DNA from: a virus
Length of the DNA stretch: 57,466 nucleotides
Virus record (IMG/VR): IMGVR_UViG_3300042338_000367
Location: 1-57,466 of that record
Strand: one strand, 5' to 3'
Shown in pieces: positions 30,014 through 37,911 of the stretch. The notes under the pieces are model-generated. The model was given only the letters and a program-made list of their open reading frames with translations. It had not been told where the DNA came from and ran no database searches. Numbering within the stretch: the first letter of the stretch is position 1; each line of letters opens with the position of its first letter. The translations under genes were made by a program, and so were the position numbers.

Positions 30014-32437
30014 ATGGCACAACTATCAACAGACACTCTAGTTTATTCTCAAATAATAGCCAAGGTACAAAAATTTATCAATGACTATATGCAAGAAAAA
30101 AACATATCTCCAAAAGATTTTGATAAAGCATATCAAGAATTATTATTTGATATACATAACAGAATAGGAGGATCTTCAACAGACCTCCATCTCCTGAATA
30201 AGGGGGACGCCCCGACATCTTCTGTATTTAATCAAATGATTTCTGCAATAAGCAAAGATTTAAATATGGTAACAAATCAACTTGATTCAGTATCTGCAAA
30301 TTATATAAATACTTTTAATATATTCTCTAATCAAATAGAGGCTGAAAAAAATTTCATATCAAGAATAAAATCTAAAATAAATGTATTAGAGATGTACTCA
30401 GGAAGTTCTTCTGTTGACATAACTTACCTTGGAGATTCTTTTACTGACCTATCATACGTTGACTCTAGGGCTATTAGAACGGGACTAGTTCCAGATATAA
30501 CTGACGGTTATGCGACTCTGGCAAAAAGTTATTCTAAAAAATGGAACAGTAGTCCAGCTACAATTAACCAAAACTACAACGATTCTGTAAATAAAGATGT
30601 ATCTTTTGTGTCGTACTCCAATGGGTTAAAGGGTAACCACTTCTTATATCACAGAGATGCAGATACAAATGCATTCTTATATGAAAAAGATTCAGCTTTA
30701 TTGAGATCAACTGAATCTGCTATTGTGGATGGCAGCCCAGCTACCTATTTTGAATACGAAGCAATAAATGTTTTAGCTGAAGGCTTATCCTCAAGTGGCA
30801 AATCCAAACCTTCATATGAATTTGAGTACTTTGATGGAATAAAGTACATCAACTGGGCTAAATTTGATGTGACTAAACCACTTAGGTTAACATTGCAGTT
30901 TACATCACAGTCTAAAACTGGCGACTACATTAATCATATATCTATAGTTCCATTTTTTGGTTATGATATTGAAGGCACAAATGCTTTGATTAAAAATATT
31001 AAAGTTACTTCTATTAAATTATATGATGAAACTAAAAATATTACATATGAGCTAATCAATAATGGGCCAGTTTATATAGCTTCTGATGTTTCAACTAAGA
31101 ATATAGATAATTATAAACAGTTTTTTTATAACAAAGGTGTTTTTAGGTTTGATGAAAGAAAAGTAAACAAAATTTATATCACTTTTGAACAGTCTCAGTT
31201 TAATGATACAACTATAAAACACGCTTATTGGACTCCATACGAAATAGGAAAAGATACTAAGTGGAATAATCAAGTCAGATTTGAGCCAGAGGCCATCCTT
31301 TCAAGCAAAAACCAAACAATAGCCTGGGATAAGAATGCTCTAATCCCAAATATAAATAAGCCAGAAGAATTTAAATCAAGCTCACCTGGCCTTAAGCAGG
31401 TAGCAGTTAATTACGCAACCCAAGTAGCTGGCCAAACAAAGTATCAACTGAAGATCACTTCCGGAAGTAATACGTATTACTGGAGTAAACGAGATCCAGA
31501 AACAGGTGCTGACTTGTTTACCATAAAACAATTCGCACCTGTATTCCCTACGAAAGAGGGACTCGACGCAACGTTGTCTAGGATAACACAAAGCGTTATA
31601 CCAGCCGCATGTGTGCTAGTGGATGGTGCTCAGGTCAACCCAATGCCTAACCTTAAAATTAAAATGAAAACCATATCTGCAGTCACAGGAACTGCAACAA
31701 TAACAACTTTAGCAAATCATAATTTAAACATTGGTAATAAAGTTTATATCAAAGATAGATGGGGTAGCATTGATATATACGGTATCTTTACAGTGTCGGC
31801 TACACCAAGCTCTGTACAATTCTCTGTGACAACAAGTCTTTCTGGTACAATAGCTTCCACAGACATAGAGCAAAATTTTGGCTCTTGTTACAAGGTCATA
31901 GACAATCCAACAACTAGTAATATGGCCATAGAAACATATTCGGATATGGTAAATAAAACTGAAAAGATTGTTTTAAATCTAAAGAGAAATTTTGAATACT
32001 TGAAAGCCCAAAGAGCAAGCATAGGCATTAGGGATATATCTTTTGGAAAAGAAACTTTTCAAGATACAGCTGAGATTATTTCAAAGCCATTCTTCATTCA
32101 AGGCCAGTTAGACATGATGAGCCTTGAAGCTGCAGATGAAACTCCACAATCAGATTCTGGAAAATCACATATCAAATATTACGTAAGTGTTGACGGTGGT
32201 TTAAAGTGGATACAAATTTCTCCAGTTGAAAGAAATTTTTCAGGAATTCCAGAAATACTAGCGTTTAACCAGAACTTAAACAATGACAACACACTACCAC
32301 AAATAGCATACTTCAATGAGCCCGAAGTGCCGAACCCAATCAACACCGTAATAGTAAAAATAATAATGCAAAAGGACAGATCCTTAAACAATACACCTAT
32401 AGTTTACTACTATAAACTTGGAATTAGGACTAGATAA
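30014..32437 (+). CDS. Tail/fibre-type structural protein, paralogue of neighbours
   Basis: 807 residues with a weak AAGG site. Plan: helical N-terminus (residues 1-115) with a coiled coil (FNIFSNQIEAEKNFISRIK), a beta-rich body, and a C-terminal domain with SVDGGLKWIQISPVE and a final strand segment TPIVYYYKLGIRT. The same order recurs in the 735-aa protein downstream and partly upstream, so these look like duplicated members of one structural family. One segment near 31665-31880 (GTATITTLANHNLNIGNKVYI) is reminiscent of small beta-domains found in fibres. No enzyme motif is visible. Confidence 0.55.
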   Translation: MAQLSTDTLVYSQIIAKVQKFINDYMQEKNISPKDFDKAYQELLFDIHNRIGGSSTDLHLLNKGDAPTSSVFNQMISAISKDLNMVTNQLDSVSANYINTFNIFSNQIEAEKNFISRIKSKINVLEMYSGSSSVDITYLGDSFTDLSYVDSRAIRTGLVPDITDGYATLAKSYSKKWNSSPATINQNYNDSVNKDVSFVSYSNGLKGNHFLYHRDADTNAFLYEKDSALLRSTESAIVDGSPATYFEYEAINVLAEGLSSSGKSKPSYEFEYFDGIKYINWAKFDVTKPLRLTLQFTSQSKTGDYINHISIVPFFGYDIEGTNALIKNIKVTSIKLYDETKNITYELINNGPVYIASDVSTKNIDNYKQFFYNKGVFRFDERKVNKIYITFEQSQFNDTTIKHAYWTPYEIGKDTKWNNQVRFEPEAILSSKNQTIAWDKNALIPNINKPEEFKSSSPGLKQVAVNYATQVAGQTKYQLKITSGSNTYYWSKRDPETGADLFTIKQFAPVFPTKEGLDATLSRITQSVIPAACVLVDGAQVNPMPNLKIKMKTISAVTGTATITTLANHNLNIGNKVYIKDRWGSIDIYGIFTVSATPSSVQFSVTTSLSGTIASTDIEQNFGSCYKVIDNPTTSNMAIETYSDMVNKTEKIVLNLKRNFEYLKAQRASIGIRDISFGKETFQDTAEIISKPFFIQGQLDMMSLEAADETPQSDSGKSHIKYYVSVDGGLKWIQISPVERNFSGIPEILAFNQNLNNDNTLPQIAYFNEPEVPNPINTVIVKIIMQKDRSLNNTPIVYYYKLGIRTR

Positions 32438-32438
32438 T

Positions 32439-34646
32439 ATGACTATAGAAAATATACAAAAGCAAAGATTTTTAGATACAATATATAAGATATATTACTC
32501 TTTAGGATCTGAACCCAGCGCAAATGAAATATCTTCGATATATGGCAGGTATTTCTCTAGGTTTAGACCAGGTCTCCCAATACCCGTTCCTTATCAAGAC
32601 TTGAATTCTTCAGCTATTATTGATCATGAAAAAATAAACAGAATATTAGCCCATACCGCTTACAATGTGGATGTTTTATATGATTCTTTTTATGAGGAAA
32701 TAGAGCAACTGTATGCAGTTACTTCAGCTTTTAAGTTCAGAATGGATAATCTAAAAGCAAAAAGAGCTGAATTAGAAAAAACTGTTGACGATTATCTATT
32801 TGCAATCAATAATACAAATGGCTATTACTTTAGCCATACAAACGCATTCAACAATACCAACCTAACAGACCTAAACAACACAACAGCTGTTGTTGATACG
32901 ACTGCAAGAAAGTTAACTTTGCCAAAAATAACTTCAGGATTGTTTAACTATGTTGGCAACATACTGAACAAGACAAGTAATGCAAGTATGGAGTTATACG
33001 TTGACGGGAAATTGATTAAGAGTGAATCAAGTATTGATTTTACTAATGTATTTAATGGCTTAAACAACTACGATTGGGAATACTCTTATGAGTCACCAAC
33101 AATCGGTGTATGCACTTTGAAGATAATTATTCCTATCACAGTAAGTGGATCAACAGCTTCAGGGATATCTTTAGTAGAGGGTAAGATTAATTCACAAAAG
33201 CCATTAGAAGTTTCTGCACTAATAGTTAATTCAACTGACAGAAGCAAGTCTTTATTCTTCTCCAAAGATAGTTCTGGTGACTATGATAACTTTTCATTTA
33301 GCTTTGGGACAACCTCTGCATCAGCAGTAGAACTATATTTAACCAAAGTTGAGCCAGACTACACTAATAATTTTAATGATACAGTAAAGTATATGTATAA
33401 TTTTACAATAGACGAATTAATAATTACAGCCCCATACTACGATGCCTCGGCAATGTTTGTTAGCCAAAGAATAACAATGCCTACGCTGCAGAATCCTAAC
33501 TTAGCTATTGATGAAGTATCTTTTGATACAGTGCAACAGGTGCCGGCCGGATCCGCCATAAATTATTATATTGCAGCAGACGACGGAACTACAAATTCTG
33601 TAAGTGATTTTAGTTGGATAGCTATATCTCCAGCATCCTTAAAAAATGCTAGCAATAATAGTGTGGTTAAATTTGGTGGGGTTTCAAGAAAAGAAGCGAC
33701 GATTGTAAACCAAACTGGGACTTCTTTAGAATCATCTATGACCGAAATGGTTAAAATACCAAGAACAACAACCTATCAAAACCCTATACTAAACTATTTC
33801 TACGCAAACGATCCTGCAAATATAGGTTTTAATTTGTATAGATTAGCAAAATTCCAAAGAAACATTAAACCATACGAAGTATACATGTTAGAAAATGTAG
33901 ATAGAGATCAAATTTCAGCATCCATAGTCAGTGGTACTTCATTGGATAGAACTGCATGGCAACAAGTTTTGTCTGGAGCTAGAAAAGATATTATTCCAAC
34001 AAAAGTTTCATACAGTGTAAACAACAGTGAAGTATTTTATCAGGCACAAAATGTTGCCTACGGCAGCATATATCTAACCACAAATATATTTCTAGATGAA
34101 TCATTAGTTTTAACTAAAAACTTTGTCAAGTCATTGTCTGCCCAATATTGGGATATAAATATTTATCTAAATGGCGTTGAGCTGACTGGTAGTGGTTCAC
34201 TTTCCCCAGGCGTGTTGACTTCGTCACTTACCTGGAACCTTAAGGCTGGACAAAACTCTATTGTTATGATTATAAATAAATCAACTAATGATACCTCTGG
34301 AGTAGAAACAACCTTTAATGGATCGATCTCCCTAATGGAAGGGATGTCCCTTGCTGACATACCAAATAGTGAAATATATAAAAACTATTTATCATATGTT
34401 AAGATTGAAGATTTAAGAAATAGATATTCTAATATAGACAATGTATTTTCAATAATAAATTGGGAAAATAATACTGAAATAGTCTATAGAAGAACAGAAG
34501 AAATAAAGACTGGAAGTAAGGTATACTATTTATTAAATGATTCCACTAAGCCAAATGGGGTCAGAGTTAGAGCAGACTTGCTCAGAGGCAACGATTCGTA
34601 TACGGCACCTTCGTTAATATCATATACTTTAAAGTTTAAGAACTAG
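32439..34646 (+). CDS. Tail/fibre-type structural protein, paralogue of neighbours
   Basis: 735 residues from ATG 32439; the frame extends to a TTG at 32418 inside the previous gene, but ATG one base after that gene's stop is the better start. N-terminal coiled-coil-like helix (FKFRMDNLKAKRAELEKTVDDYL at about residues 97-120, shown only in part: KFRMDNLKAKRAELEKTV). The motif WIAISPASL (about 33620) matches WIQISPVE of the preceding protein, and the end (APSLISYTLKFKN) matches its C-terminal strand. Body is Ser/Thr/Asn-rich beta structure. Probably another adsorption-apparatus subunit. Confidence 0.55.
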   Translation: MTIENIQKQRFLDTIYKIYYSLGSEPSANEISSIYGRYFSRFRPGLPIPVPYQDLNSSAIIDHEKINRILAHTAYNVDVLYDSFYEEIEQLYAVTSAFKFRMDNLKAKRAELEKTVDDYLFAINNTNGYYFSHTNAFNNTNLTDLNNTTAVVDTTARKLTLPKITSGLFNYVGNILNKTSNASMELYVDGKLIKSESSIDFTNVFNGLNNYDWEYSYESPTIGVCTLKIIIPITVSGSTASGISLVEGKINSQKPLEVSALIVNSTDRSKSLFFSKDSSGDYDNFSFSFGTTSASAVELYLTKVEPDYTNNFNDTVKYMYNFTIDELIITAPYYDASAMFVSQRITMPTLQNPNLAIDEVSFDTVQQVPAGSAINYYIAADDGTTNSVSDFSWIAISPASLKNASNNSVVKFGGVSRKEATIVNQTGTSLESSMTEMVKIPRTTTYQNPILNYFYANDPANIGFNLYRLAKFQRNIKPYEVYMLENVDRDQISASIVSGTSLDRTAWQQVLSGARKDIIPTKVSYSVNNSEVFYQAQNVAYGSIYLTTNIFLDESLVLTKNFVKSLSAQYWDINIYLNGVELTGSGSLSPGVLTSSLTWNLKAGQNSIVMIINKSTNDTSGVETTFNGSISLMEGMSLADIPNSEIYKNYLSYVKIEDLRNRYSNIDNVFSIINWENNTEIVYRRTEEIKTGSKVYYLLNDSTKPNGVRVRADLLRGNDSYTAPSLISYTLKFKN

Positions 34647-34653
34647 GATTATC

Positions 34654-35091
34654 ATGGCTATATCGTATTCAGAAAGTAACAAAAGAACAAATACTTTTGA
34701 ACCCCTGGTTTCTAGGGTCAGACTTCCCTATAAAGGTCCTGTGAGGTCAAGTATATTTAATCTTTTCAATGACCAACTCTTAATGGATATACATAGACTA
34801 AACGATAAAACTTCTGAGTTAGAGGCTTTAATAACTACTTTATCAGACATGTCTAGGAATGATCTCAATCAGGCAACTCCTGATTACTATTTAAATGAAG
34901 ATTTGTTGATGACGATTTACAGCCAGGAGATTTCTTACAATTCAGTATCTCAAGAATACGAAGTGTCAATGGCTACCCCTTACTACAATGATTCTTTGTC
35001 ATTTGACAAAGCTCAAAAGAATGCTTCAACAATAAGTTTTTTAAATAGAAAATTAGACTTAATTGAAGAAGCTTTGAGAAAAGAACAATAG
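34654..35091 (+). CDS. Small tail-module protein of unknown function
   Basis: 145 residues, seven bases after the previous stop. Mainly helical, with a coiled-coil-like region around residues 35-65 (MDIHRLNDKTSELEALI) and a helical C-terminus (FLNRKLDLIEEALRKEQ). It carries the tripeptide ATP twice (34873-34881 and 34972-34980), the same motif that marks the 1597-aa tail protein and that is absent or nearly absent from other tail proteins here. It may be a connector or chaperone of the fibre complex. No family recognised. Confidence 0.5.
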   Translation: MAISYSESNKRTNTFEPLVSRVRLPYKGPVRSSIFNLFNDQLLMDIHRLNDKTSELEALITTLSDMSRNDLNQATPDYYLNEDLLMTIYSQEISYNSVSQEYEVSMATPYYNDSLSFDKAQKNASTISFLNRKLDLIEEALRKEQ

Positions 35092-35100
35092 GAGATTTAA

Positions 35101-36375
35101 ATGTCAGAGTTTATTTATACAGAAAAAAAACCAGTTCAATATCATGGGCCGCTATCAAGCACGGATTTTAATGAGCGCTCAGAACAAAACTATGCTGACT
35201 TGGTTTATCTGTACAATAAGTATGGAGTCTTAGACAAAAAGATAACCGAAGTAATAGAAAGAGTTATCAAGGAAAACATATACCTTTCTTCTGCCCTATC
35301 TGATTTGAAAGATAGAATTAGAGTTATGGAAAGTATTAATACTAACCAAATTTCAATTCATTCAAAGTCTCAGATAAATTTATCAGCTTTTGCCAATACT
35401 AGCTATGCAATCCCAGCTTCTTTGGCGCTTGAATTTAATGATTATTACAATACTATAACTCTTCCAAAGGTATCAAGTTCTTCACACTCAAAAATAAAGT
35501 TTGTTAACTCGTCCAAGGGACAGGTAATACCAGACTTTCTTGAGACCAGAATAGATGCCAACCTAGTAGGTGGAGATGGTAACGGAGCTTTGATAGACAC
35601 CACCCCAGTACAGTATGCATTTCTCAACCAGGCAGATAAGGTTTGGAGAAGAAATGTTATCTTGTCTGAGCCCAACCCATTTGGTGTTAGCATGTACCTG
35701 TATATAAAGATACCTACTGGCACCATAGGCAATTCGTTAGCTAACTATGTCTCATTGGCTCCGTACCCGAGCAATGGAGTAGACGTCGTAAGAGTGGAAT
35801 ACACAACAGCTGTTTCCCCGACTCTTACTGACAAGGACACATACCAAAGTTTTAACCCAGGCTACTACAATAACGAATATGATGCAGTGGGCAAGGTTGC
35901 GCCTGGTGGCTGGTCAACAGTTGGTTCTGATACAGTAGTTAATTCTGGTCCACTACAGTTCATCACGGCAGACAAAAGCATAACGGCAGTTAGAATACTC
36001 TTGAGACAGAGAAACTATATAAAGGAAAATAACTCCTACATATACACATATGGTCTTTCAGACGTTGACATTAGGTACGAAAAGTATTTGCCAACTGGCA
36101 AGACATTTATACGTTTCGATGCCCCAGTAGGTAATACCATCAGAGACATTTTAAATATCTCCCCTAAGATATACAACGTGTCACCAACAATGCTTTCAAG
36201 CATATTTGGGTATAGGATATTCTACCCAGTTTTGTCTGGTTCCCAGCCAACATACAGCCTGGTCAACCCACAGACCTCTGATCATGTCTATGTTGAGGTG
36301 ACCTTGAATATGCTGGACGACATGATCGCCCCAGTGCTTTCTGACCTTATAATTGAGGCAGATTATAATCTATAA
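35101..36375 (+). CDS. Tail/fibre-type structural protein
   Basis: 424 residues, GGAG ribosome site. An N-terminal region (residues 1-80) has a coiled-coil-like helix (VLDKKITEVIERVIKEN), then a beta-rich body with a galactose-binding-like look. The C-terminus (HVYVEVTLNMLDD...APVLSDLIIEAD) parallels the terminal strand region of the 807- and 735-aa proteins, so it is likely the shortest member of the same family. It closes the long-protein block, and an AT-rich terminator follows directly. Confidence 0.55.
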   Translation: MSEFIYTEKKPVQYHGPLSSTDFNERSEQNYADLVYLYNKYGVLDKKITEVIERVIKENIYLSSALSDLKDRIRVMESINTNQISIHSKSQINLSAFANTSYAIPASLALEFNDYYNTITLPKVSSSSHSKIKFVNSSKGQVIPDFLETRIDANLVGGDGNGALIDTTPVQYAFLNQADKVWRRNVILSEPNPFGVSMYLYIKIPTGTIGNSLANYVSLAPYPSNGVDVVRVEYTTAVSPTLTDKDTYQSFNPGYYNNEYDAVGKVAPGGWSTVGSDTVVNSGPLQFITADKSITAVRILLRQRNYIKENNSYIYTYGLSDVDIRYEKYLPTGKTFIRFDAPVGNTIRDILNISPKIYNVSPTMLSSIFGYRIFYPVLSGSQPTYSLVNPQTSDHVYVEVTLNMLDDMIAPVLSDLIIEADYNL

Positions 36376-36376
36376 G

Positions 36377-36405
36377 ATTATGGTGAAAATCCATAATTGT
36401 TTTTA
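36377..36405 (+). terminator. Rho-independent terminator after the fibre block
   Basis: Inverted repeat ATTATGG (36377-36383) / CCATAAT (36391-36397) with a seven-base loop, followed by TGTTTTT. The stem is AT-rich and so probably weak. It separates the fibre genes from the strongly expressed 211-aa gene. Confidence 0.5.
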
Positions 36406-36443
36406 CTATATGAGATATAAGTTTAATTCAAGGAGATTATTAA

Positions 36444-37079
36444 ATGGCTACTTTTTACGTTGGACCTAGACCAGTACTTAGGGGTCAAAGCACCGCTAAT
36501 ATGGTTAATCCATATTACACGATGACTGGTAAGGCAAAGGGCACAGGCACCTATTCTTACTACCCACTATATAGCACCAGCCAACTCTTAACAGGAGCTC
36601 CGGACAACGATCATACCCCGGGAACTGGACGTCACCCAGGCAACGTACTGTTGTCCCAACTGTTCACTGGATCAACTCTTTACGCAGGAACTACTCCTTT
36701 GGGTGGAACATTCCCAGATGGTAAGGCAACCTATGATGGTGCAAGATACAGACCATTTGAGTACAGAGGTCTCAGTACCGCAAAAGCACTTGATGGCGGT
36801 CACGCAGTTGACAGAGCCAACGACTATGCCTTGTACAGCAACTACTTCTTCGACGGTGTCACCTCTGCAAATGCATTTGCAAGTGGATATGGACACGGCC
36901 CAAGAACAGAAGCTCAGGGTGCAGCAGCATCTTTTGGCTTGTTCAGACCAGATGAATACAAGGGTGTAACAAGCACAGTTGTATTCACCGCAAATTATGG
37001 CCAAGCTAACGTAACAAGCGCTTACGGTAGAAACAAGAACCAAGAATGGAAGGGTGTTGCTTCGGCAAAAGCACTCTAA
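36444..37079 (+). CDS. Repeat-containing, probably abundant virion protein
   Basis: 211 residues with a strong AGGAGA site 9 bases before ATG. Rich in Gly, Ala, Tyr. The C-terminal half holds four related units: FEYRGLSTAKAL, YFFDGVTSANAF, DEYKGVTSTVVF and QEWKGVASAKAL, each an aromatic, Lys/Arg/Asp, Gly-Val/Leu, Thr/Ala-Ser, hydrophobic pattern. Flanking terminators (36377, 37134) and comparatively C-rich codon choice (AAC, TAC, GTC) suggest an isolated, highly expressed transcript, as for a decoration or fibre-tip protein. I do not recognise the family. Confidence 0.5.
   Translation: MATFYVGPRPVLRGQSTANMVNPYYTMTGKAKGTGTYSYYPLYSTSQLLTGAPDNDHTPGTGRHPGNVLLSQLFTGSTLYAGTTPLGGTFPDGKATYDGARYRPFEYRGLSTAKALDGGHAVDRANDYALYSNYFFDGVTSANAFASGYGHGPRTEAQGAAASFGLFRPDEYKGVTSTVVFTANYGQANVTSAYGRNKNQEWKGVASAKAL
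36767..37075 (+). repeat. Four degenerate protein-level repeats in the 211-aa protein
   Basis: Units begin with EYRGLSTAKAL, FDGVTSANAF, EYKGVTSTVVF and EWKGVASAKAL. Spacing is uneven (roughly 17-45 residues between units), so these are diverged binding or strand repeats, not recent tandem duplication. Confidence 0.45.
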
Positions 37080-37081
37080 GT

Positions 37082-37111
37082 TAGACATCTAGATAGTTAT
37101 CCTGCTATAAT
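37082..37111 (+). promoter_or_regulatory. Promoter embedded in a perfect palindrome
   Basis: TAGACA (37082-37087, 5 of 6 to the -35 consensus), 18-base spacer, TATAAT (37106-37111) preceded by TGC: an extended -10. The -10 box is the loop of the palindrome ATCCTGC (37099-37105) / GCAGGAT (37114-37120). The terminator at 37134 lies just downstream of the expected start. Confidence 0.45.
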
Positions 37112-37133
37112 GAGCAGGATGAAAATATTGAAC

Positions 37134-37163
37134 TCCCGCCCTTATCCAGGGCGGGATTTTAAT
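37134..37163 (+). terminator. Strong rho-independent terminator
   Basis: GC-rich stem TCCCGCCC (37134-37141) / GGGCGGGA (37149-37156), seven-base loop, followed by TTTTAATT. It ends transcription from the 211-aa gene and possibly short transcripts from the promoter at 37082-37111. Confidence 0.8.
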
Positions 37164-37210
37164 TATAACAGCAAGTTTATAACTTTTAACAGAATCAAAG
37201 AGGATTAGAT

Positions 37211-37903
37211 ATGTCTATACAGGCGTTGGAACAATTTGTCACTACTGATGTTTTGACAAAAGACCTCGCAGCAAAGTATCTAACCTTATATCTTGGTGAA
37301 GCTGATTGGAAAGAAAAGATAGATCAACTGTTTGTTGTTCAAAAGAAGAAGTTAGGCGAAGACAAAGCAAAGGATTTTGTAAAGAAGTCAATAGCCTGCG
37401 CTTGTTTATCACCAGTCATTAACAAATCAGCGATACCAGATGAGAAACATGTGCTATTGTTTTGGGTCAGTGGTTGGCCACAATTCAATGAACGTGATTG
37501 GTTCGGTCTTTTTAGAGACGTGTTAAAGGCAGACATACAGATAGAAAAAAACAGATCCCTTATTCTACAAGAAGGTGTATTTGACCACATAGACATTCCT
37601 CCACTTACTAGACAGGCGTACAATTGGTTGTATGAAAAGTTGGATAAAGAATCATTTTCCAGTCAAGATAAAAAAGAAGAAGCTGTGACAAAAATGAAGA
37701 ACCTAATTAAGATATATGGTGGTGCAGTGATCTGTAATGTCTTTACTAATTATGCACTGAACACAGAAAAAGTTTTGAATTGGAGAAGTGGATACTTTAT
37801 AGAAAGAGAAATACATAAAGTATATTCTACTGAGCAGATTATAAAAATAAAAAAAGCAGAGATACATAAAACAAACTTAAATTATATAAAGAGCATTAAA
37901 TAG
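37211..37903 (+). CDS. Hypothetical protein at the head of the nucleotide-metabolism block
   Basis: 230 residues, GAGGATT ribosome site. Soluble, Lys-rich, helical. Features include IACACLSPVINKSAI, LLFWVSGWPQF and a Lys-rich C-terminus (IKIKKAEIHKTNLNYIKSIK at the very end, basic). No catalytic motif or family recognised. Directly precedes nrdJ by eight bases, so it is likely co-transcribed with it. It may be a host-interaction or DNA-associated protein given the basic tail, but that is a guess. Confidence 0.5.
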   Translation: MSIQALEQFVTTDVLTKDLAAKYLTLYLGEADWKEKIDQLFVVQKKKLGEDKAKDFVKKSIACACLSPVINKSAIPDEKHVLLFWVSGWPQFNERDWFGLFRDVLKADIQIEKNRSLILQEGVFDHIDIPPLTRQAYNWLYEKLDKESFSSQDKKEEAVTKMKNLIKIYGGAVICNVFTNYALNTEKVLNWRSGYFIEREIHKVYSTEQIIKIKKAEIHKTNLNYIKSIK

Positions 37904-37911
37904 GAGAAAAA

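Noticed and set aside
37079-37211. tRNA or other structured RNA gene in the gap
   Set aside because: Only a palindrome with promoter elements and a terminator hairpin are seen; no cloverleaf. No tRNA gene was recognised anywhere in the window.
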